From JAXDLK01 sp034666665 (GTDB lineage: Bacteria; Desulfobacterota; Binatia; JACPRU01), in contig JAXDLK010000202.1 of the NCBI GenBank assembly GCA_034666665.1, positions 1 to 24,894 of the forward strand: a DNA stretch of 24,894 nucleotides, in the 5' to 3' direction. Numbering within the stretch: the stretch's first letter is position 1; every line of letters starts with the position of its first letter. The notes below the pieces were generated by a model, which saw only the letters and a program-made list of their open reading frames with translations, was not told the DNA's origin and did no database searches. Made by a program: the position numbers and the translations under genes. Below are positions 6,910-13,280 of this stretch, in pieces.

Positions 6910-7550
6910 TTCAGTCGGTCGCGGTAATCGACCGCGCGGTAGTTCCCCTCCTTGAGCGCGCGCACGAGGTCTTCCTCGTCGAGCACGTCGCGGGGGAACT
7001 CCGTGGCGCAGATGCCGACGAAGCTCACGAGGTGGGAGTCACTGCCGCCGACGGCGCCGTACCCGTGGTTGCGAAGCAACGCTTCCGCGCGCTCGTTCTC
7101 GCCTTTGCGGCTGCCGCCGTTCAGGAGCTCGATCGCACGCACCCCTTCGAGCGCCGGCTTCCCGTCGTAGTGCTCGCAAAGCCCGACCGTCGGGCGTCCG
7201 GGGTGACACGGCACCACCAGCCCGCCCAGGCTCTCGATCTCGAGGACGAGGTCCTGCGCGGGCAGGCGCACGTCGGAAAAGTCGAAGCGCTCGAGGATCG
7301 TTTCGTTGACGCCGAACACCAGCATGTGCCCGTAATCGGTCTCGACCTCCGAGCCCTTGAGGATGCGCATGCCGTACTCGTCCTCGAGGCCGCGGTAGTC
7401 GCTCTCGCGATCGAACTGACGGTGCTCGGTGAGCACCAGGCCGTCGATCGGCAGGAGGTCGCGCTTCTTCTCGAGCCAGCGGAGATAGCCGACGACGCTC
7501 GCACGGCTGTCCTCCGACTTCTTCGAGTGCGTGTGGAGATCGAGGATCAT
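6906..7550 (-). CDS. PHP-domain metal-dependent phosphoesterase-like protein
   Basis: 214 residues with all PHP signature elements: H6 and H8 in LDLHTHS, H43 in LTEHRQ, E68/E70 in KGSEVETDYGH, H75, H116 in VVPCHPGRP, and D171 and H173 in GGSDSH. These residues bind a di- or trinuclear metal centre in PHP phosphoesterases such as histidinol phosphatase, YciV/RNase AM-like enzymes and DNA polymerase PHP domains. There are no extra domains, so it is a free-standing hydrolase of unknown substrate. It overlaps both neighbours by 4 nt inside an otherwise acyl-CoA-type operon, which is not an obvious home for a PHP enzyme. A CoA-ester, nucleotide or phosphorylated intermediate is conceivable, but nothing in the sequence decides this. 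Confidence 0.92.
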   Translation of the reverse strand: MILDLHTHSKKSEDSRASVVGYLRWLEKKRDLLPIDGLVLTEHRQFDRESDYRGLEDEYGMRILKGSEVETDYGHMLVFGVNETILERFDFSDVRLPAQDLVLEIESLGGLVVPCHPGRPTVGLCEHYDGKPALEGVRAIELLNGGSRKGENERAEALLRNHGYGAVGGSDSHLVSFVGICATEFPRDVLDEEDLVRALKEGNYRAVDYRDRLK

Positions 7551-7981
7551 GTCGTCCGCGTGCCGCTCAGCGCCCGCCGGAAGCGAGGGAGGCTCGTACC
7601 TTCGTCGATGTCCTCGAACTCCACGGTCACGGGCATGCCGATCGTCACCTCCTCCGGCGAGGAGCCGACGACGTTGGTCAGCACCCGTGGTCCTTCTTCC
7701 AACTCTACATACGCCATGACGTAAGGCAATTGCTCGCGGAAGCCGGGTGTCTGGTTCTGGTGGGTGACCGTGAACGTGTACACGCGGCCGCGTCCGGACG
7801 CCTGCACGTGACGAACGCTCGACGACAGGCAGGCGGGACAGAGCCCGCGCGGGTAGTAGCGGAGCTCACCGCAGGCGCCGCACCGCTCGAGCCAGAGCTC
7901 GTGTCGCGCGCAGCCCTCCCAGAACCAGCGATTCTCCTCGTCGATCCGCGGCAGCGGCCGCCGCACTTCCTTCTTCGGCAT
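7547..7981 (-). CDS. DUF35 / OB-fold acyl-CoA-associated protein with rubredoxin-like zinc ribbon
   Basis: 144 residues. Residues ~10-55 hold a zinc ribbon with C34-x2-C37 and C48-x2-C51 (LERCGACGEL...GLCPACLS), followed by an OB-fold ending in VTIGMPVTVEFEDI. This is the DUF35 family, whose members nearly always sit beside thiolase-like or HMG-CoA-synthase-like genes and form complexes with them; examples are the DUF35 part of ChsH2 with the Ltp2 aldolase, and archaeal thiolase/HMGCS complexes. The thiolase-like gene lies directly upstream and shares one base (TGATG). The start at 7981 fits the family N-terminus; the same frame stays open for over 1 kb upstream, but that stretch is antiparallel shadow of the thiolase-like and hydrolase genes' frames. 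Confidence 0.93.
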   Translation of the reverse strand: MPKKEVRRPLPRIDEENRWFWEGCARHELWLERCGACGELRYYPRGLCPACLSSSVRHVQASGRGRVYTFTVTHQNQTPGFREQLPYVMAYVELEEGPRVLTNVVGSSPEEVTIGMPVTVEFEDIDEGTSLPRFRRALSGTRTT

Positions 7982-9135
7982 CAGACCGAGCTCCCGAGGA
8001 TCAGTGTCGCCCCGCTGTGTCGGCGGCCGACGATGCCGCCGGTGCCGTGACAGAGCACGACGTCGCATCGTCCGAGCTGCCGGGCGCCCGCCTCGCCGCG
8101 AAGCTGCCGCACGGCCTCGATGACGAGGAAGATGCCGCGCATGCCCGGATGGTTCGACGACAGGCCGCCGCCGTCCGTGTTCGTCGGGCACTCGCCGTCG
8201 AACGCGAGCCTTCCGTTCGAGACGAACGCGCCGCCCTCGCCGCGGGCGCAGAAGCCGAGGTTCTCGAGGGTGAGCAGCACGGTGATCGTGAAGGAGTCGT
8301 AGATCATCCGGAGGTCGACGTCGCCGGGGCGGATCCCCGCCATCGCCATGGCCTTCGGTCCCGATTGCGCCGCGGCGATCTCGAGGATGTCCTCTCGTCC
8401 CGCGCCGGTGTGGCGGACGGCCTCGCCGGCACCGAGCACGTACGCCGGCTTCTTCGGCAGGTCGCGCGCCCGCTCCGCGGACGTCACGACGAGCGCGCCG
8501 CCTCCGTCGGAGATCATGCAGCAGTCGAGGAGGTGGAGGGGCGAGGAGACGATCCGCGACGCGAGCACGTCGTCGATCGTGATCGGGTCCCGGTACTTGG
8601 CCTGGGGGTTCAAGCCGGCGTGCCGCCGCATCGTCACGGCGATCTCCGCGAGCTCTGCGGGTCGCGTGCCGTGCTCGTGCATGTGACGGGTGGCCGCCAT
8701 CGCGTAGCCGCCGACCACGGTCGGGCCGAAGGGGATCTCGAAGGCGTCGGGCGGGTCGGCGAGGTTGGCGCCGCCCGTCCCGACCGCGAACCGCTCCGAC
8801 GCCGCCGTCGATCCGTAGACGACGAGCGCGACCTCGCAGAGACCGGCGAGGATCGCCGCCGAGGCGTGCGCCACGTGCGCCACGAACGACGATCCGCCGA
8901 TGTTGGTGCCGTCGAGGAAGCTCGGCCGGAGGCTCAGGTGGTTCGCGAAGGAGATCACCCCCATGGGGCCGACACCCGCGGTGCAGAGGCCGTTGACGTC
9001 GCGAATCGACAGGCCGGCGTCCTCGAGCGCGCCGCGGGTGCTCTCCGCCATGATCTGGAACTGCGAGAGATGGGGCGCGTACCGGGTCGGGTGCTCGAAG
9101 GCGCCGACGACGGCCGTCCGGCCACGGAGGCTCAT
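7981..9135 (-). CDS. Thiolase-superfamily protein (SCP-x/Ltp2-like), probably an aldolase or lipid-transfer thiolase
   Basis: 384 residues with the thiolase fold in the lipid-transfer-protein branch (MSLRGRTAVVGAFEHPTRYA; SDGGGALVVTSAERA at ~209-223; MIYDSFTITVLLTLENLGF at ~277-295; LCHGTGGIVG at 361-370). The position where thiolases carry the acylating Cys reads GGSS (80-83), and the usual catalytic His of the HDAF motif is Tyr279 in YDSF. Classical thiolysis is therefore unlikely. This pattern is seen in Ltp2-type proteins, which with a DUF35 partner act as retro-aldolases in steroid side-chain degradation. The DUF35 gene follows with a one-base overlap, and MaoC genes lie in the same operon. 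The start at 9135 overlaps the hydrolase stop by 4 nt. Family is confident; the aldolase role is inferred. Confidence 0.9.
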   Translation of the reverse strand: MSLRGRTAVVGAFEHPTRYAPHLSQFQIMAESTRGALEDAGLSIRDVNGLCTAGVGPMGVISFANHLSLRPSFLDGTNIGGSSFVAHVAHASAAILAGLCEVALVVYGSTAASERFAVGTGGANLADPPDAFEIPFGPTVVGGYAMAATRHMHEHGTRPAELAEIAVTMRRHAGLNPQAKYRDPITIDDVLASRIVSSPLHLLDCCMISDGGGALVVTSAERARDLPKKPAYVLGAGEAVRHTGAGREDILEIAAAQSGPKAMAMAGIRPGDVDLRMIYDSFTITVLLTLENLGFCARGEGGAFVSNGRLAFDGECPTNTDGGGLSSNHPGMRGIFLVIEAVRQLRGEAGARQLGRCDVVLCHGTGGIVGRRHSGATLILGSSV

Positions 9136-9944
9136 CCCGCCGCGCCCGCTGCGAGGAACCGCTGGATGGCGGCGCCGAGCGCCTCCGGCCGTTCGCGGTA
9201 GAGGAAGTGGCCGCCGCCCTCGATCGTCTCGAGCCGGGCCCCGGAGATCGCCGTGGCGAGCTCCTCCGACGCCTCGGGCGGCGCGACGGTATCGCGCGTA
9301 CCGCAGACGACGAGCGCCGGCACACGCAGGTCGCCGAGCCGCGCGCGGTAGTCCATCGCGCGGCACGCCAAGAGATCGAAGTAGCGGACGCGCGGATCCG
9401 TCTTCACCTGCTGCTCCCATCCCTCGCGCAGCACCTCCGGCGGCACGTCGTCGCCGTAGCCGTCGGCGGTGAAGGGCTGCGGCTCGCGCCCGAGCATGAC
9501 CCTTCGCCAGCGGTCGATCGACTCGTCCGAGAGCGAGAAACAGGCCGTCGTCGACACGAGCACGAGAGCCGCCACGCGCTCGGGTGCGCGGAGAGCGGCG
9601 TCGATCGCCACTCCGCCGCCCATCGACGTGCCGACGAGCACGGCGCGCTCGACGCCGAGGCGGTCGAGCAGGTCGACGGTGACCTCGGCGTACTCACCGA
9701 TCGAGGGCAGCGCCTCGGTTCCCGTCGAGCGGCCATGACCCGGGAAATCGAACGCGAGCGGGCTCTCTCCGGCGGCGAGCTGCTCGATCTGGCGGTGCCA
9801 CACGGAGCCGTTGGATCCGGCGCCGTGGAGGAACAGCACGGTGCGGCCGCGCGTCAGGTCCGGCGGGACGCCCGGCAACGTGGAGCGGCCCGCGTGGAAG
9901 ACGTGGAGGACGTGCGCGCCCACATCGAAGTACTTCCGAAACAT
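9132..9944 (-). CDS. Alpha/beta-hydrolase fold enzyme
   Basis: 270 residues with oxyanion-hole motif HGAGSNG (40-46), nucleophile elbow GTSMGG with Ser107, acid Asp218 in CGTRDTV and His246 in EGGGHFL, forming a complete Ser-Asp-His triad. The overall shape matches 3-oxoadipate enol-lactonase, esterase or C-C bond hydrolase relatives. It is the first gene of the six-gene coupled operon (9944 down to 6026) and overlaps the thiolase-like gene by 4 nt. A role in opening a lactone or hydrolysing an ester or acyl-CoA of the same pathway is plausible, but the substrate cannot be read from sequence. No clear Shine-Dalgarno precedes the ATG. The 138-nt stretch upstream (9945-10082) should hold the operon promoter, although I cannot point to one. 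Confidence 0.92.
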   Translation of the reverse strand: MFRKYFDVGAHVLHVFHAGRSTLPGVPPDLTRGRTVLFLHGAGSNGSVWHRQIEQLAAGESPLAFDFPGHGRSTGTEALPSIGEYAEVTVDLLDRLGVERAVLVGTSMGGGVAIDAALRAPERVAALVLVSTTACFSLSDESIDRWRRVMLGREPQPFTADGYGDDVPPEVLREGWEQQVKTDPRVRYFDLLACRAMDYRARLGDLRVPALVVCGTRDTVAPPEASEELATAISGARLETIEGGGHFLYRERPEALGAAIQRFLAAGAAG

Positions 9945-10082
9945 GAGTCGGGGAAGGAGAGGCTCCCGAGCGCCGCTCCGGAGCGCATCTCACCAGTCCC
10001 GGGCGCCGCAATCAAGGATGAAGAGCGCCTGCGACGAATGGGACCGTCGCGCCACAGGCCGAGAGTGTCGCGACGTCGCTGC

Positions 10083-11195
10083 TCACGCCGCGCCGAGTAC
10101 GGCGCGCAGCTCGCGAACCCCGAAGGGCTTGGGGAGGATGCGCAGCCGGAAGCGGCCGGCGAGGTCGAGCGTGGCCGGAGCCGTCGCGTCTCCCGAGGTG
10201 AGGACCGTGCGGCCGAGCAGCTCCGGCCGATGTCTGCGAATCTGCTCGAGCACCTCGCGACCGTGGTTTATCCCTCCGAGATGGAGGTCGACGATCGCGC
10301 CGTCGAACCTCCGGTCGCCGACGAGCTTCACGGCTTCCGCCGCGGAGCCCACCGTCTCGCAGGTGCACCCGAGGTGACCCAGGATCATGCGACACGACTC
10401 GCGCACGATCGCCTCGTCGTCGACGACCAGGAAATGGCCGCGAACCACGGATCTCGGCGCCGCATCGCCGCGCAAAAACTGCTCGTCCGCCGCGGGCGCT
10501 TCGAGCAGCAGCGGCAGGTCGAGCTCCCAGCGGCGTCCGTTCGGCACCGGCGTCAGCGAGAACGTACCCCCGTGAGTGCGCGCGATCGCCGAGCAGACAC
10601 CGAAACCGAGACCGCCGCCCCAGTCGGGCGGGTTGCGGAGGTTCAGAGGGTGGAAGAGCGGGTTCGCCTCTTCGCGGATCAGGGGAGGCGCGTTGCTGCG
10701 GATCGCCAGCACCGCGCGCGACCCCTGCCGCTGGACCTCGCAGCGGATCCATCCGTCGTCGCCCTCGCGGCGGAGGGCCTCTCGCTCTCCGGCGAGCACG
10801 CTCTCGAGCACCCGCTCGATCTGCGTCCGCGTGGCGAGAACGTCGGTCGGTCCGCGGCCGCCCTGAACTTCGAAGGCGACGCTGGGAGGGTCTCCGAGCG
10901 CCACCTTCGCCGCGCGCGTGGCCGCCTTCTCCAGCGCGAAGCGCTCGCGCTCCTCGCCTCGCGCGGTCTGCAATATCTCCGCGACGGTCTCGCGAGCGCC
11001 TCTCACCTGAGCGACCACCGCGGCGAGGTCCCCAGAGGTTCCATGACCGAGATCCCGCTCCCCGAGCAGCGAGAGCCTCGTGAGAAGTCCCACGAGCTGG
11101 TTCGCAAGATCGTGCGCCAGAAGCGAGATCTTGATCAGCGGCGGATCGGTGCTCTCGGTGCGGAGCTCGGTCACGGCTGCTCGGGAGAGCAGCAA
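10083..11195 (-). CDS. Hybrid histidine kinase-like protein with C-terminal receiver domain; ATP site degenerate
   Basis: 370 residues from a TTG at 11195 (GTG at 11174 is an alternative). An H-box-like AHDLANQL (His28) starts directly at the N-terminus with no sensor domain. An ATPase-like region follows at ~85-232: the glycine-rich G2 part (GGGLGFGVCSAIARTHGG) is present, but the N-box Asn is not evident (ERVLESVLAGE) and the G1 DxGxG is replaced by RSNAPP. A good receiver domain occupies ~253-370, with the acidic pair D259/D260, phospho-acceptor Asp303 in VDLHLGG, T333 in VLTSGD, and Lys356 in LPKPF. It lies 22 nt after BolA on the same strand. It is probably a soluble signalling protein that receives phosphate; kinase activity is doubtful. 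Confidence 0.85.
   Translation of the reverse strand: MLLSRAAVTELRTESTDPPLIKISLLAHDLANQLVGLLTRLSLLGERDLGHGTSGDLAAVVAQVRGARETVAEILQTARGEERERFALEKAATRAAKVALGDPPSVAFEVQGGRGPTDVLATRTQIERVLESVLAGEREALRREGDDGWIRCEVQRQGSRAVLAIRSNAPPLIREEANPLFHPLNLRNPPDWGGGLGFGVCSAIARTHGGTFSLTPVPNGRRWELDLPLLLEAPAADEQFLRGDAAPRSVVRGHFLVVDDEAIVRESCRMILGHLGCTCETVGSAAEAVKLVGDRRFDGAIVDLHLGGINHGREVLEQIRRHRPELLGRTVLTSGDATAPATLDLAGRFRLRILPKPFGVRELRAVLGAA
11176..11193. repeat. 7-bp hairpin at the start of the hybrid kinase gene
   Basis: Perfect complement arms GCTGCTC (11176-11182) and GAGCAGC (11187-11193) with a 4-nt loop, lying between the two candidate start codons (11195 and 11174) of the hybrid kinase gene. It could influence initiation or mark the end of the BolA transcript. 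There is no T-run. Confidence 0.45.
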
Positions 11196-11217
11196 AATGG
11201 GTGCCCGGATGCGCGGT

Positions 11218-11526
11218 CTACCGGATCGCCGGCTCGCTCGTTCCCTCGGGCGACGCCGTCCACTCCTCGGGGGAATAAGTGCGCAGCGCGAGCGCGTGAA
11301 TATCTCCGCGCATCATCGGGGCGAGCGCGTCGTACACCAGGCGGTGCCGCACCAGCCGCGGCTGGCCGTGGAAGTCGTCGCACACGAGGACGACCACGTA
11401 GTGTCCGCCGCCCCCCGCCGCTCCGGCGTGTCCAACGTGGCGTACGCTTTCGTCCAGCACCTCGAGGTGCGCGGGCGCGAATCGCTCGCGCAGGATCGAC
11501 TCGATGCGCTCGATGCGGGTTGCCAT
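11218..11526 (-). CDS. bolA: BolA family protein
   Basis: 102 residues with the BolA fold and signature: MATRIERIESILRERFAP, LEVLDESVRHVGHAG, GGGHYVVVLVCDDFHGQPRLVRHRLVYDAL (split at 11400), and GDIHALALRTYSPEEW. The conserved 'RH.LVY.aL......IHALal..y' tail includes the His (around H77) that BolA proteins use with glutaredoxins to bind Fe-S clusters or regulate iron. I chose ATG at 11526, since it gives the standard N-terminus; the frame extends 8 codons further to 11550 without family resemblance. It is divergent from the glutaredoxin-like selenoprotein gene, with 92 nt between the starts. BolA-glutaredoxin pairing is well established, which makes the arrangement suggestive. Confidence 0.93.
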   Translation of the reverse strand: MATRIERIESILRERFAPAHLEVLDESVRHVGHAGAAGGGGHYVVVLVCDDFHGQPRLVRHRLVYDALAPMMRGDIHALALRTYSPEEWTASPEGTSEPAIR

Positions 11527-11618
11527 GCTCGAGAGGTAGCAGAGCCGCATGGGCAGCGCGACGGGCCGTTTTTCACCTCCACCGGGGCGTGGTACGGCTC
11601 GTGCGGAGGGAAGCGTCC

Positions 11619-11843
11619 ATGGCCGAAGGGATCATTCTCTATACGAAGACCGGATGCCCCTACTGTGCGGCGAAGCGCCGCGACCTGACGGAGAAGAAGG
11701 TCGCCTTCACGGAGATCAACGTGAGCGAGCGGCCGCAGGTGATCCCGGAGCTCCTGAAGCTCACCCGCGGCGAGCGAGTCGTTCCGGTGATCGTCGACGG
11801 CGCCGAGGTCTCGATCGCGCCGGAGGGCGGCTGAAGCTTCTGA
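11619..11843 (+). CDS. Glutaredoxin-like selenoprotein, Uxx-star family (UGA at codon 72 read as Sec)
   Basis: The sequence encodes a glutaredoxin fold with the dithiol motif CPYC at 13-16 (ILYTKTGCPYCAAKRRDL), the cis-Pro region RVVPVIVDG and a C-terminal EVSIAPEGG. In-frame TGA at 11832-11834 is followed by AGC TTC TGA, giving ...Gly-Gly-Sec-Ser-Phe-stop, 74 residues. This is the C-terminal layout of the Uxx-star glutaredoxin-like (seleno)proteins, whose Cys homologues end in Cys-x-x. A hairpin at 11845-11864 has SECIS features (separate entry). The start ATG has GGAGGG 8 nt upstream (11605-11610). Sec72 could form a selenenylsulfide with the CPYC cysteines. Read as ordinary stop, the gene would give a 71-aa protein lacking its last catalytic residue. 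The fold is certain; Sec decoding is strongly supported by motif plus structure but not proven. Confidence 0.9.
11832..11834 (+). other. UGA codon proposed to be recoded as selenocysteine
   Basis: TGA in frame with the glutaredoxin-like gene, followed after exactly two codons (AGC TTC) by another TGA at 11841-11843. The position matches the U in the U-x-x-stop ending of the Uxx-star family. The alternative is a normal stop codon. Confidence 0.8.
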
Positions 11844-11844
11844 A

Positions 11845-11864
11845 GGTGTCCCGGTCCGGGACCT
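11845..11864 (+). promoter_or_regulatory. Bacterial SECIS element
   Basis: Stem pairs 48-62, 49-61, 50-60, 51-59 and 52-58 (add 11800), apical loop GGUCC (11853-11857), one bulged U at 11847, and basal pairs 46-63 and 45-64 (the last a G-U). The bulged U below a short upper stem topped by GGUC matches the known SelB-binding mini-hairpin of Escherichia coli fdhF. Spacing from the UGA to the stem is 10 nt, against 11 in fdhF. The stem lies entirely after the true stop and ends 2 nt before the last codon of the convergent LysR gene. Confidence 0.82.
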
Positions 11865-11866
11865 GA

Positions 11867-12784
11867 TCAAGACGCCGCTTCCCGCGGCTCGACCTCGAGC
11901 TCGTACTTCTTGGAGGTGAGAAAATCGACGAACTTCGCCGCGGCGAGAGAGAGCTGCCGGCCCTTGCGGTGGACGATCGCCAGCGGCCGCATCATCTTCT
12001 CGTCGCTGAAGTGGATCACGCACAGGGTCTCGCCTTTGACCTCGGCCTGCACCGCGGGCTCGGGCACGATCGCGACCCCCTGACCGATCTCGACGAATCG
12101 TTTGATGGTGTCGATGTTGTCCACCTCGGAAACGTAACGGACGGTGACTCCGCGGGCGCGGAGGATCCGGTCGATCGCTCTGCGTGTGGCGATGTCGCGC
12201 TCGAAGCCGACCAGCCGCTCTCCCTGGAGTCGCTTGATCGAGATCTGCTTCAGGCCTGCCATCGGATGCTGCGGGTGACAGATGAGCACCAGGCGATCCT
12301 CTCGGAACGGCAGGATCGTGAGGTTCGGCCGCTTCGGCGGGTAGGCCACGATGCCGACGTCGATCGAGCCCTTGAGCACGTCCTCGTGGATCTTGCTCGA
12401 GCGGTTGTAGTCGAGGTGGACGTTCACCTGCGGATACGCGCGGAAGAAGCGGCGGAGCGGCTCCGAGAGCTCGTAGAGGCCGACGCTGTAGACGGTGGCG
12501 AGACGGATGTCGCCGCCGACCACGTTGGCGAAGTTCTGCAGCCGCTCCTCCATCTCTCGGTATCGTTGGACGATCTCCTTGCTCACCTGGAAGAGGATCT
12601 CGCCCGCCGGAGTCGGGCGAACGTGCCCGCGCGTGCGCTCGATCAGCTTGCGGCCGTACTTCTCCTCGAGCGCGCGGATCTGTTGGCTCACGGCGGATTG
12701 CGTGATGAAGTTCTGCGATGCGGCGTTCGAGAAGCTGCGGGTCTCGACCACGTCGCAGAAGACCTTCAGCGTCTCGATGTGCAT
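11867..12784 (-). CDS. LysR-family transcriptional regulator
   Basis: 305 residues. The N-terminal winged helix-turn-helix is clear (METLKVF-type start MHIETLKVFCDVVETRSFSN, then AASQNFITQSAVSQQIRALE). The co-inducer-binding domain spans about 90-295 with DIRLATVYSVGLYEL, DVGIVAYP and GVAIVPEP elements. The 137-nt gap to the divergent VOC gene contains a perfect palindrome suited to a LysR dimer, so it probably controls itself and the VOC gene and possibly more. The effector is unknown. Its 3' end converges on the selenoprotein gene, with the SECIS hairpin squeezed into the 23 nt between the two stops. Confidence 0.94.
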   Translation of the reverse strand: MHIETLKVFCDVVETRSFSNAASQNFITQSAVSQQIRALEEKYGRKLIERTRGHVRPTPAGEILFQVSKEIVQRYREMEERLQNFANVVGGDIRLATVYSVGLYELSEPLRRFFRAYPQVNVHLDYNRSSKIHEDVLKGSIDVGIVAYPPKRPNLTILPFREDRLVLICHPQHPMAGLKQISIKRLQGERLVGFERDIATRRAIDRILRARGVTVRYVSEVDNIDTIKRFVEIGQGVAIVPEPAVQAEVKGETLCVIHFSDEKMMRPLAIVHRKGRQLSLAAAKFVDFLTSKKYELEVEPREAAS

Positions 12785-12798
12785 TCGATAAGAACCGG

Positions 12799-12823
12799 TA
12801 ATCGATTCGAATCGGATCGATTA
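12799..12823. promoter_or_regulatory. Palindromic LysR-type operator
   Basis: TAATCGAT (12799-12806) and ATCGATTA (12816-12823) are perfect inverted arms separated by 9 nt. The site lies 15 nt upstream of the lysR start and 98 nt upstream of the VOC gene. AT-rich palindromes in this position are the usual recognition and autoregulation sites of LysR proteins. Confidence 0.7.
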
Positions 12824-12921
12824 GCGTCACCATAACGCCGCGACGTCGCCGGATGCAAGATGGCCCAAACCTGCCCGAAGAAGCGGGTGAAACGATGTCC
12901 CCCCAGCCAAGGAGGTCGTGA

Positions 12922-13269
12922 ATGATTCGCCCCGGACGGCTGCACCACGCCTCGATCCGCACCAGTGACCTCGAACGCTCCCGGCGCTTCTACGAGGACG
13001 TGCTCAAGCTCGAGCTGATCCCGCGGCCAGACCTCGGATTCCCCGGGGTGTGGTACGGGCTCGGTGAGAGCCAGCTTCACCTGCTCGAGCTTCCCAAGCG
13101 GCTCGAGGGCATCGACCCGTCCGACCCGCACTTCGCCATCGAAGTGGAGGACATCGAGCAGACGAAGCAGGCCCTCCGGGACGAGGGCGTCGAGTACTTC
13201 GAGCTGCCCGGAGGAGCGTGGGTGCATGATCCGGACGGGTACGTCGTGGAGTTCCGGCAGAGGAGCTGA
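12922..13269 (+). CDS. VOC (glyoxalase/dioxygenase) superfamily protein
   Basis: 115 residues with two beta-alpha-beta-beta-beta modules: LHHASIRTSDLERSRRFYEDVLKLEL and HFAIEVEDIEQTKQALRDEGVEY (each interrupted here only by position). Likely metal ligands are His8/His9, His53 or His70, and Glu110 in DPDGYVVEFRQ. The size fits single-domain VOC members such as lactoylglutathione lyase-like or fosfomycin-resistance-like enzymes; I cannot choose between them. The ribosome-binding site is unusually strong: AAGGAGGT at 12909-12916, 5 nt before the ATG. It is divergent from the LysR gene with the palindromic operator between, so it is the most likely direct target of that regulator. Confidence 0.9.
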   Translation: MIRPGRLHHASIRTSDLERSRRFYEDVLKLELIPRPDLGFPGVWYGLGESQLHLLELPKRLEGIDPSDPHFAIEVEDIEQTKQALRDEGVEYFELPGGAWVHDPDGYVVEFRQRS

Positions 13270-13280
13270 GTACTCGAGTC

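Noticed and set aside
8017..9201. 394-codon + strand frame opposite the thiolase-like gene
   Set aside because: No domain is recognisable; the opposite strand encodes a clear thiolase-superfamily protein with overlapping neighbours.
9207..11834. An 875-codon open frame on the + strand ending in the glutaredoxin-like sequence
   Set aside because: Only the last 72 codons resemble a protein. The rest is antisense to the hydrolase, hybrid kinase and bolA genes and reflects the lack of stops in GC-rich DNA; the real start is ATG 11619 with a good ribosome-binding site.
11313..12962. 549-codon open frame on the - strand
   Set aside because: It is a shadow frame of the lysR gene and its surroundings, with Arg/Pro/His-rich low-complexity translation and no domain.
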